Origin: Amoebophrya sp. AT5.2
Taxonomy: Eukaryota > Sar > Dinophyceae > Syndiniales > Amoebophryaceae
Assembly: GCA_005223375.1 (NCBI GenBank)
Contig: RXOD01003829.1
Coordinates: forward strand, 1 to 51,323
DNA length: 51,323 nt
Direction of reading: 5' to 3'
The stretch's first letter is position 1. The number at the start of each line of letters is the position of its first letter. This document shows, piece after piece, positions 36,701 through 48,700 of this stretch. The position numbers were made by a program, and so were the translations under genes. Below the pieces are notes generated by a model. The model worked only from the letters and a program-made list of their open reading frames with translations. It had not been told where the DNA came from and did no database searches.

Positions 36701-39700
36701 GCCGGGGCAGCGTTTGGGTTGCGGCACTTGTCGCGCAGCATCGCGGCCGCGCGTAATACCATTTTCGCCGGAAGAACGAATGCTCTGCAGTTTCCGTCCA
36801 CAGGTGCAAGTGCTGCTCCTGGGGCCTCCGCCTCTGCGGTTGCTAGACGGGGGGTTCGAAACGCCGGGGAAGTCGAGATTCAGACGCCGGTGTCGGCCGT
36901 CGTCAGCGGTTTGCTCCAGGACTATGTTCTGGCCCTGGACACGAAGGCGGAGCAGCTCTGTCTGCTGAAAGAGCTGCGCGGCATTCTGCGGGACCGCGGA
37001 ATCTTGAAGGAAAACTATGCGTACCCGAACACCCCGCGCGCGGAGCTGTCCTTGACGCGATCTTGGGAGGACGAAGCGCGCCCTCTCGCTGCGGGTATGC
37101 GCGCTTTCGAAGAGCAGCTGGGGCGGCACGTGCTGAAATTGCTGCACGACTTCGGGGGAGAGCCGGCGCAGATGGATCAGGACGGCCGGGCAAGGCTGCG
37201 CGACGTGCTGGTGTCGTGCGCTCGGCTAATAATCGCCCCGCGCCAGGAGATGTTGGGGGATGAAAATCGGAAGGCGCTCGAGAACAGTGTTAGACTGCTC
37301 GAGGACGCGTCGAAGCCGGATGCCGGTGACTTGAAGCGGTTGCAGCAGCTGGTGCAGAGTGCGGGAAAAGCGGTCTTAGCGGTGTCGCGTTCGGGAGGAG
37401 GTGCTGATGACAGCGATGCAGGTGGAGGCGCAGCCGAAGCTGCGTCCGTAGTGGACGCGCTTTTTGCGGAGATCGGAAAAGTCGCGGACCTGCTGCAGGA
37501 TTTCATCTCGAGCGCCTCGTTCAACTGCGCTTCGGAAAGGTTGGGTTTCTGTCAACAAGTCACTTCTGTGGTGCGTTGCTTTCACGACGAGCTGCTCCAT
37601 CCTTGCACATTCCTCCTGCGGGCCGTCTCCGCGACACGGCTCCTGGCGTCGACGACGTGTTCTGACGCAGCGGTTGCGCAGTTGCGTACCATGCTAACGC
37701 CGGTTTTGAAGCTGGAGCCGAAGCTCTCGCTGCTGAAGCTGCTGAACCATGCGGTAGTTGTGGACTTGAAAGAGAAAATCGAGCAGGACGCAAATAAGAC
37801 CGCCGGCAACCAAGGCGCGACGGCGACGTTTCAGCGCGAGCTTTCAGCGCCGTTTCTGCAGAGCGACAGCGTCGAGTGCGCGGGAAAAGGTCTTAGTACG
37901 GTCAAAGAGCAGCTCATCAAACAGAACTTCGCGCCCGATCTGCTCCGGCGGTTCCACGTGGCGTTGTCTTTCATCCGGATGAAGTGGCGCACGGACCTCG
38001 GCATTAGCGTGGATTTGAGCGCTGCCGATGCAGGCTTCTCCGCGAAAGACCTGAAGGAGTGGGACCGCAAACTCTGTTTGCACTTCGTGTACGAGCGAGC
38101 GGAACAATTCCGCTTCGAATCGACGGTGTCGCAGAACAAGACTGGCAGGGGAGAAGCGAATTACGTGTCGGAATCTGCGGATCTCAGTCACACCGAAGTT
38201 GAGGGCGGGTTCGAAATCTCCGGGAGCGGAACGCCGCTGCCCTCGCCGCGAGAGGGAGGCGGGGAATTTGGCCAACAGAAACAAGCGTCTCCGGCAGGTA
38301 GAACAGCAGAGTGTTGGCGCGCCATGCTGGCGTCGATAACCGGATCGGCGGAATTCCAACGGATCGACACAGAGTGCCGGGAGGAGGCAGTGAAGGGACA
38401 TGTGGCCGCTCTGCAGCAAGTGCGTTCCCTGAAGCTGAAGTACTTGCGGGAGGACGGGTTTGGTGTGCGGGTTACGGGAACGAGTTATGACGACTCTCTG
38501 CTTGGAAAGCCATCGATAAGCAGCGTTGCGAGTCAACAATCCGATCATGTTGAAGCGGCGGAATTGTGTTTGCGCTCCCTTCACGACTGCGGAAAACCTC
38601 TGCTGGGCCATCCACTCAGTTGGTTCTGGACCGCGTTTGGGCTGTGCGAGCAGTTTGCCGGGCTTTGGGCCGTCTCCGACTTCACCGTCGTGACGAAAAG
38701 CACCGTGTTGCTGCGTGAGGGTCCGCCTGCGGACGCGGGGCGGCGGAAATCGCACTACTTCTACTTGCTCCTGCTGCAGGATAGCGACCTCCCGGAGACG
38801 TTCGATCCCGATCGTAGCTGCAGTTTGGGCCTGCTCGTTCTGGACTACTCCTCCGCCGCGGGACAGGGCGCTGTCGACATGTACCTGCGAGACCCCGAAG
38901 ATGAATCTGAAGCTTCCGCGCAACTCGATTTTGCTCGAATTTTTCTCGAAAAGAACAAGCAGAAGCAGAAACTTCCCGACGTGAACTGGGGAGACGGCGA
39001 TGGATATGGGAGTGGCGACGGCGAAGACGTGATGGCGTGCGTGCAAAAAATGTACCTGCGGGAATCGCCACGTTTCCAGCTCACGGGCGACGATATTCGT
39101 GACGATACTGTTGCGGTGCGTTGTTTATTCCAGATAGCCCACGTGGCCGGCTTACCGTTTCTGGCGCCTTCGGACGGCCGCACGGCTTGGGACAATGACG
39201 GACGAGACGTCGATGCAGAGGCAGCTGCCGTTTTGCGGCATGTCGCGGACGCACGCAAGAAAAAGATCGACGAGATCTTGGCTGGGAAATCGTCCGGCTC
39301 CAGTACGCACGATAGCTCCACTCCGACCACGACGTTCTACACCAAGAGAATGTCGAAAGATATTTTCGCGTTTTCGCGCGCGCTATGGCGCTGTCAGCGG
39401 GCCTACGCGAGTCGCAGCGCGGAGGTTTACGAAGCTCGAAAAAAGGTCGTCGAGGTTACCGGGAATTGTGCGTGGACGCATTTCGACAAGGATGTGGACC
39501 GTGCTCTGGCCGACAGAATCTCGCAACAGACCGCGACGCAGGCGCACAGCGCCCGGCTGCTAGCTACTGAGCTCGCGAAGCGGGGAGAAATCGAGGTCCT
39601 TGCGGAGCGTCTGCGAACGCTTCTGGAGGGAGTAGCCCTCGTGCGGTCCCAGGAGCACCTCCGCGCTGCTTTCTCCGTGTTGAAGACCTGTCGGGAGGTG

Positions 39701-42700
39701 TCTTCGTGCGCGACGCAATGCGTGCTGGCGCACGTTTCCGAAACAGCGAACATGAGCCACGAGTGCGAACAGCGCTACTGCTCGGCGCAGCGCCGCGCGG
39801 AGAACGTGCTGCTGAGCTGCGTCCGCGGAATCCGGGTAGCCGACGAAAAAGATCGGAAGCCCGTGTCGCTCTCCACGACCAAGTTCTCCTTCCTGGAGTC
39901 GTGCTTCGCCGATCAGCGCGCAGAGCTGGAGTCCGTTTTTGCCGACATCGCCGTTCCTGCGAAAGCGCGTGAAGACAAAGATCTGCGCGAGTTCTTTCCG
40001 CCTTCGGAAATCGCTCCGCTCTGCGAGCTCGCCGGCAGCGGGGCGGGGGGAACTAGCGACGACTGCAGCAGCGACGCCGGAAGCTGCCGCGGGGATCTGG
40101 ACTATCCCGGACAAGCGACGTCCGCAAACGTCGCGGCCGCTGCTTCTTCGACGGTAATCGAGACACGGGCCTCGCGCGACATGCGGCTCTTTACGGCGCG
40201 CGCGGAAGAGCTGATCGCGAGCGTGCGCGAGGTGGTTCCGGTCAAGCAAGACCTGCTCCGCGAGGTGCGCCAGATACAGGTTGGGTTGAAACAGCTGTCG
40301 GGGGCTCGCAGCACCGAGCGCCACCAGCTGCTCGTCTACAGTAAGGACCTCGAGCGGTGCCAGCGCACGCTGGAGGAGCACAAGAAGAGTTTGCGTCGCG
40401 ACAACATGCTGTACCGGAAGGTCGACGCAAAGGAGTTGCGCAAGGTGGACCGCAACATCGCAAAACCGAGGATGTTTACCAGAGAGAACCCGGCCAGCGA
40501 AGCCGCGATCCGGGACGTGTGGGAGGAGATGCGGGAGAAGGCTTCTTTACGCGCCAGCGTCGACGGTTCGGCGACCGCGACTGCTGCGGTCGATATGGCC
40601 CAGTTGCCGCACCTGTTCCTCGGTCTCATGAATCAGAGCATTCTGGTCTCTTGCTGGCAGGAGGTGCTGCGCTTGTCTTTCGACCTTGTGCACCTTCCGA
40701 AGGGCCACGCCGAAGCAGATGGAGCGGGCACACTGGAGCAGCTGGCGAAACTGGCGACTTTTCTACCGATTGCGGACGACCTGGCGCTCCGGATTGAGCA
40801 CGAGAGCAAGCGAATTGCGGACGACGGCGGCATCGCGCAGGTCGACCAACACACGGCAACAAAAATATGCAACGGCTTTCTCGAGGACTACGCCAAGTAC
40901 CGACGGAGCGTGGCTTTGACGCGGCGAGAAGACCCCGACCAAGGATCCTCGTCGGGACCAGCGTCGTCTCTTGCTGCTGAGGGAGCTGCTGGTCGCGGCG
41001 GGAAAGAGATCGTCGCCCCGTCTCCTTTCGAGCGTGTCGGCGACGTCGCAGACTACGCACACTTGTCCCAGGTGTGGTCGTTGGTGGAGCGGTATTTGCT
41101 GAAAGGAAACCACACCTCCGGTGCTGCGGAAAACGAAAATACGCTCACGTGGATGCGACTCTTCGGCTGCTTCGAGATGTTCGAGAAGGTGCGCTCGATG
41201 GTGGAAAACGCGTTGCAAGGCGGCGCGCGCCACGTGCCTTGCGGAAGCTTACGACCCGTGTTGCTGCGGCTGGCTGATTTTGTGGTGATGTTCTGCCCCA
41301 CAAATTTGCGTGCACTACAGTGTGCGGAGGGCGTGCAGCTCTGTCTCCACCAGGATAAGGAGTGCGAGGATGCGGACGAGATTCGTCGTCAGATCGTGGA
41401 CGACTTTGGCGAGGCGGATTGCGCGATGGATGACGACGCCATTCCGATCGTGGGCACGACAAGCAGCCGCGCGTCGCGGCAAGAGGTGTCTTTTGTGGAG
41501 AAGAATGCAGCCAATGCGCTGCCGGCGACGGCGAACGTCCTGCAAGGCCCTGCGAGCTTCGTGTACGAGATAACTCATGTTGCCAGCACGACCGCCAGTA
41601 CTTCAGCCTTTGGATTCCCAAGCTCTTCGTCTGCTTCATCTCGCGGTGGAACGTATGGCGGCGGCGCGCGCCGCCTAGAGTTCGTTTTCGGATCCGACAC
41701 GGGCAGAAAGGTCACTGGAAGCATCGTCACGAACGCGACGCTTTTCTGGAATTCTTGTGCAACGGAGGAGAGGAGGATCGGATTTGATGGCGCGGCAGAA
41801 GACTCCGCCTGCTTGCAGATCTTCTTGGCGCTAGGCGGTGTGCTTGGTGTGCTGGGCTGCCTGCATGCAGAGTCGTTTGTTGCCGACTTCCCTCACAAGC
41901 AGAACGCGAACAGCAAAAACGATTGCATACAACGTGCGCGCCGAGAAATTGCGGAGTTTGAGGCAGCCAGAGCAGAGCTGAAAAGGTTGGAGGAAAGGAA
42001 ATTGGATCTGCAAAAAGAAGTGGAGCGAAACAAGGGGTCGACGTGGATTCAACGCGGGAGCCCGCAGGTGGAGCTGGACGCTTGCGAACTGGAGTGGAAA
42101 CGTCAGGAGATGGCTTTCCACGGGAAATACACCGAGGCGAAGCAGAAGGCGATCCGGGATACCGCCCAGGCGACCTGCCACACGATCTGCTCGACCCTCC
42201 GCCGCTCACTTTCTGAGAAGCTCGGGCGTACGTTCCGCCGAGTCGTCCTTGAAAAGTTTCTGAGGACAGCCGACAGGAGCGGATGGGAGTTGATTTCGTT
42301 CGAGCGGCTGGAACTGGACGAGATGCTCGTCCAGGGCTTTTCCGATCTGCAGAAGCATCTGCCGAAGGTGTTTTCCCTGGCATGCGTCACTCCCACGGAG
42401 CTGAGGACGAGACTCTACCAGCTCGACGGCGTGCGGGCCACGCTCGCAAAAGAGCTTGAAGGGATAAAGGAGCGGCTCGACGTCTTTGCCGACGATGATC
42501 CCTGGAAATGCGCGATCCTGTGGGCGATGGACACTGGAACACACTGTTGCGAAATCGCGCTGAACGCGTTTCAGCGGCTGCAAGATTTGCTGAAGACGTG
42601 CCAAGCGGAACGAATGCGGAAGCAGCCGCTGCAACCGTCAATGAGCGGCATTTCCCAGCAGCCATTCTCGCAGTACACGCAAACGCAGGGGGATCTGTCG

Positions 42701-45700
42701 TTTCACCAGGGTACGCAATCTTCGTTCGTTTCCGGCCCGACTGCTGGCTCCCGCGACTTGGACCTATCAGGCGATCGCAAGAAGTTCCGGTTGCTTGGTG
42801 AAACCCTCCGGGAGCGGGGCACGCGACTCTTCAACTCGGTCAGCGAAATCGGCAACGCTGCCCACGACCACGAGCACGCGGATGCTGCGCTGCGGGAGTT
42901 TCAGGACCTTGTCACGGAAATCGATGCGCTAGCAGCGACGCGCGACGACGGCTGTGTCGCCAGAGAGTTCCTGGACGGGTTGCGGCTGTATGTTCTCCAC
43001 ATTCTGCACACGGTATTTGCGTACATTTCTGAGCAGAAGATGCAATTAGCCGTTCTCGAGAAGTTCCGCGAAGACAAGGACGTAATCGCCGGGGTGGTGG
43101 AGACTTTGGTGGGCCCGAACACGGAGGACAAGGCGCAGAGTATCGGGCGAGTCATGCTCGACTTTCAGTCGCAACTGCACGGCTGGGCGGACGGCGTCTC
43201 TCACCTGCCGACGGTGATCCTCGCCCAGGAAATCGCAAGTCCCTTTTTCATCGCGCAATTGATCGCCATCCGCATCCACAAGCTGGCCCCGCTGCTGCCC
43301 TTTGCGTTTTGCACGCACCGCTTCTGCCGCCAGCTCTCGGAGTGCTACGACCCTTCGCAGGGCGTTGTCGCCCTCGCACCGCAGCCGCAGCAGCGGCTCG
43401 AGGCGGTCTTTAAAACCTTTGTTGCGCTCGCCGGAACCAGGGTTTGCGACCAACCGGACGAGGCCGAGGTAGAAATGCTTGCGGGAGCGGCCTGTCGCTT
43501 AACCGAAGCGGTGCAGAGCTTCGCGACTAGCAATGGCGCTGACGCGATCGCGAGCGACCTGGCGGAGCGTCTCGTGGAGTATACCGACATCACGGTGCAG
43601 GAGCTGCTGCGAGCTGTTTTTTCTTTGCGTACGGACAAGGTGGACTCGGTCATCCGTCGCGTGATTGCATCCAGCATGCGTCCGCGGCACCGTGCAGCGG
43701 GGTTCCAGCAGGGTTCGGCCAGTTCTGCATCCGCAAGTTCATCCTCCGCCGCTGCTTCTTCAGCTGGGTTTTCCGGCGACTTGCTGCTGGCCCACCTGAT
43801 TGGCACTGCCACTGACACGGAGTTGCGACGCGACGCAGCGCGGATTCTGAAAGCGGACCATGCCGGGGCCGATTTGCGCATGTTCGAGTTCCTGGCTTGC
43901 GCTCTGCGCGACAGCATTCTGCATACAAAGACTTCGTTTGCTCTCTTCGCGGAAGTGACGGGAACGGACGCGAGACTGCTGCTTCAGTGCCACCTGCGGC
44001 AGGTGGAGGCTGCGCGAGACCTCCTGGTGTCGCCCGTCGGAAACATCGCTGCGGGCCCGGCTCACGCTCTGCAGGTGCTGGGGGATATGCTGCTCTTCGA
44101 GAACGGCGGCTTTCGAGCCTTCCTCGCGGACGCGTTCCGGCAGGACGCCGTGCGTTCCATTGCGGGCTTCAAAAGGGCTGATTTGCAGGAGGTGGCGACT
44201 TTGAAGGAGGTGATGGCGACACGCCTCGGTGATTTTGAAGACGCTAAGCAGGCCTTTTTCAAGCTTCGCAGTGAGGATCGCAAATCTTTCCTTGAGAAGC
44301 TGAAGGCGGGATTCATGGAAGCGTGGAACAGGTGGGTGGGGCAGCAGTCGCAAGCCAAGGAAAAGCGCGACAAGGCGCGTGCCGACTACGACGACGCGAG
44401 GCGAAAAGTTGAAGTTGCGCATACGGCAGTTCTCTGGTATCTGCATCAGGAAGCGACGCGTATCTCAAATGCCGCTACAGCGGGCTCAGCGTCCGTGGCG
44501 GCGAGTCCGATGGACGTCGATGCGGAAGACGAGGACGGGCTACCAGATTTCCGTCCAATGGACGTGGATCCAGATCCTGTCGAGGAAGAGCCCGAAAGGA
44601 AAAACAAACTTGCCGATCTCCTTCAAGATCCGCTTTCGAAATTGAGGAGGGGAACAGCTACCGTTCGCAAAAGATTCCCCGAGGTGCTTCTCGCTGCGCC
44701 GTCCGATTTTTTTCTTACGAAGCAACGGCAGATGAAACTACAGTTGGAGATAAAATGGCGGGGCATGGGCAACGCAAACGCGAACGCACTGTTCGGCTAC
44801 CCGCGCCGGCAAGCGAACGGCTTCAACCTGGAATCCATTTTTATTGATTTGCTTCGTGACGGCACAGATCACGGGGAGGAAATTTGGAACCTTCCGTTGG
44901 AAGGACTGGCTTGCAACAAGTCGCATAAATTCGAGCGCAGCAACATCAAGTGGTTGCCGGAGCACATCGGCATTCGGGTGCGCATCTTCGAGAACAAGCG
45001 CTACCCGTGGTACCATCGCAGGCGTAAAGACCACGACATCATCTTTGCGCATCTCGTTGAGAATGAAACCGGTGAACTCGCATTTCCCTGCGAGGAGATC
45101 TCGGACGTGCTGACTGTTGCGGGGTTTGCGAAATTCGATGCGCCCTTGCAGATAGTTCCGCTCGATAACTCGCGCGGGTCTCACGACAGTGCCGAACTTT
45201 GCCAGGAGATCGACGCCGCGCGGGCCTGCGCCGTGGGCACGGAAGTGGTGGAGGCTTTGTTCGAGAAAGTCACCGAGAAGGTGAGGGTGTTGCAGACTGC
45301 GAAGTTCAAATACGAGCAGGAGGAGCAGAATTATCAATTGCACGAGAGAACGAAGCCAGAGGAGCAGCCGAAGTCGCAAAAAACGCAGACCAAAGACGAC
45401 GATGAGGAGTTGTTTCGGGAGCGCTTTCCGGTGGCGACTGCGTGCACCACCTACCAGGTCACCGTAAGCCGCTTCCTGGATTGCGCGGAGGCGGAGTTTA
45501 GCAACCTGATGCCGATCGCTGCGGCGCGTGGTGGTGACGTCGTGATGGCCGATGCTGGGCTTGACGGAAACATTCATTGCCAGACCGACCTATCGATCCG
45601 TGTCCGCTCGGCGGTGGAGAGCCTCATCAGGGCGGTCCTTGTTGAGAACGCTAAGTCACTGGTGGAGCCGAAGTTTGCTTCGAAGTTTCTCCCATCCCAC

Positions 45701-48700
45701 ATGGGACTGCCGCGAACCGCCTCCGGGCCCGAAACGGACTGCAGCGTTGCTGATACCTGGAGCAAAGAAATGGTGGAGACGTTCACGAGCATGATTAGCT
45801 GCTGCGAGCAGCATCTCCCCGACGCGGTGTGGAGCATGTTGCTGAACCTGTGCGACCTGGGCGGTCGAGCGATGCGGCAGGAGGCCAGCGCGATTTCCTC
45901 GGAAGAAGGTTTGGACGAATTCACGAAAATCGTCCAGAAAACATGGAGCGACATCGTAAGCCTGATTCGCGACTCGTGTCCCCACCATTACGTGCACAGG
46001 GCGGTAGTCGACCAACACGCGCTGAAGCCGATTCTCGCACGCAAGAAACAGTTGCTGACACAAATCAGAGACATGCAGCACAAGCAGGGCGAGACGACGC
46101 CGCCGCAAGGGGCCAGCTCCAGTGCCATGGGCAGACGACGTGGGCCGCCGGCATCAGAGCTGGTCCGAAACATCTTCGTGAATCTACCCACGAGCGCTAG
46201 TTCCGCCACGATCACGCTGCTGGGAAATAGCACGGAACGAGTTCGTGTAGCCGATGGAGTCACGAAACAAACGTTCGACTTCGGTTACGTCACGCGGGGG
46301 CCGGGCAAATTAGACCACAAGCAATTCCGGGTCGAGAACAAGAGCGAGCATGTGGTCCACTTTGCATTGAAGCCGCGGCTGCCGCAAAATCACGAGCCGG
46401 AACTTGGAGATGGCACAGGTATTCTGCGTTCGGTCACCAGCGTGTAACTCATACATTGATTCACGCTGAATATGAACAGCATCTAGTCCGGTGTAAGACT
46501 TTGACTTTCCAACGGCGTAGCTATTTTTTCACACCCTACTGCTCCTGCCTGTCGGAGTTGAATTTACGCGACTCTACTTTCCAGGAAACGCGCTTCCCGG
46601 CGTCGGTGAACACACTTACGTCGGGCCGTTTCGGTTCTCCGAGACCGAGATACGTGACTTGAATCCCGGCGAGATCTTCACGATCCACATCGAGCTGGAG
46701 GGCGGTGCCGATTTCGGCGAGGAGAAAGCGGCGTGCGACCTCTTCATCGACGCCTTGTGGCGGGCGGAGCTTTTGCTGGGAGTGCAACTGGAGGATGCAG
46801 CCATCGACTTTGAAACGCCGTTGCCGGCCGACACCCTGGACTTTGGCGTGCTCGCTGCGGCTAGGGAAACCGTAGAAAAAAGGGAGATCACGGTGAGAAA
46901 CAAAACGCACGGCCCGCTCAAGCTGAAGTTTCGCGTGGCCGACGTGGAAGAGGCGGCTCCTGCCACCGCGGCTGGTGGTCCGATGGAGGGAGACGCGAAC
47001 AATCTGCAGGCGGGGGAGGTGGTCAGCAGTGCCGCGGTCGCGCCGCAGAAAGCAGTTTCATCTGGGTCTCGAAAAAAGAAGCCGGCGTGTATCAACACGG
47101 AAGAAACCGAGATCGATCTTGATCCGCTGGGCACAGGAAAGTTTCAGGTGCGCCTCGGCGACGTGGTGGGACCAGGAAAGATGGTGCAGAAGCTCGAAGT
47201 TGCCGTTGGATCATGGGATAACGTCGTCTCGCGGACAATCACGGCGGCGCTGGTGCGTCCGCGATTCTTGGTGCGCGTGGGCAACACTTGTGTTAGAACG
47301 GGAGCAAAAATACGTTTTCCGGCTTTGCAATATGGAGAGACCACCACGCGGGAGGTGCACATCACAAACCGTGGGAAGGTCGGCTGCCGATTTCGCTTCT
47401 TCGTCCAGGGGCAGAGCAACATACCAGGACTGGCAACTTTCGCGGTCAAGGTCTCGGAGAAAGACGTCTGTGCGGGAGAGACGTTCGCCACAGAATTACT
47501 GGTAAGGGGTCAGCGACATGCGCGACAAATTGGCGTCTTGAATATCAGCGCTGCGGACGTAACTCATTCGATTTCGCTCGAGGTGAACGTCGGGACGCCA
47601 TCGCTCTGCTTTGACGAGGGCGAATTGAGTTTTGTCTGCGACGCAACTGCTCTGGAGGTGGGTACTGAGTTTCCGCGAGCACAGATGAAGTCGGCAAACG
47701 TAGTGCGACTGCGTAACAACGGCGACGTCGACGCGGCTATTGCGATTTCGCGCGAGTCCAATCGGGTAGAGCTGAAAGGCTGCGGCGGTATCATAGTTGC
47801 GCCTGCACGGGGATATGTCGACCTTCCTCTCGATTATGTGCCCGCCTCCCTGGAGCCGCAGAAGGGAAAGTTGAAGCTAGTCTACGCGAGTCACGACGGC
47901 ATGGGAGAGGTATCAGCAGTGAAAAACTTCATCTTCCAACCACGCAAACCGCTCTTGCGTATTCCTCCACACAGCAGCGTCATTGACATGGGGGAGGTTG
48001 GGGGGGGGCAGACGCATAATCATGCAGCTTCAGTCGCCGACTCGGCACCGCAGCTGCCCGCAGGTGAAGTCGGCGCCAGCCTGCCGCTCGCCAAGGAAGA
48101 CGAAATCGAGCTGCTGAACAAAGGCACCGTAGAGCTGAAGCTACGTCTGTCGCTCGACAATGTCCCACCCGGAATCCTGCTGAAGCTGCGCGACCCCCGC
48201 GATCGGGACACCCCTGCACAAGCGACCTGCTTCCTCACGATTCCGCGCGAATCCAACGCGCGCGTGCGACTATTACTGCAAGTGGACGAGCAGACGTACC
48301 TTTCCGGCCGCGAATCTGCATTCTTGCTGGCGCATTTGCGTATCGAGCAGGAGAACGAGTTCGATCTTCGTGAAGGGAAGCTTTGCCGGGCGGAGAGGAC
48401 GGTCCCAGTTTTCGCGGAGGTTTTGCGACGCGGCAGTACTGGTTCTTCTTCGCGTGCTGGGAAAACGAGCCTAGCGCGCGTTGCGCCGAATATCAACAGA
48501 GCACGAATGTCGGCAGACACGAGCGGAAACGCAGCGGCGATACTGCGTCACCTGTTTGACAAGGCCGGAGAGCAATGTAAAGCCCTGGACCTGCTCAACG
48601 CCGACCAAGATCGTATCCAGCTCCGCGCTGCGGTCATTCCCTTTGCGTTCCTGGTAACTTCCAATGGTGGCCAAACGGGTCCGAGCGTTTCCCAAAGGAG

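Noticed and set aside
35227..36801. 524-codon open frame on the minus strand, and other long antisense frames across the giant exon
   Set aside because: Antisense shadows of a GC-rich, codon-biased coding exon; rich in Ser/Ala/Pro/Arg and without family motifs, while the + strand carries clear AAA+ motifs.
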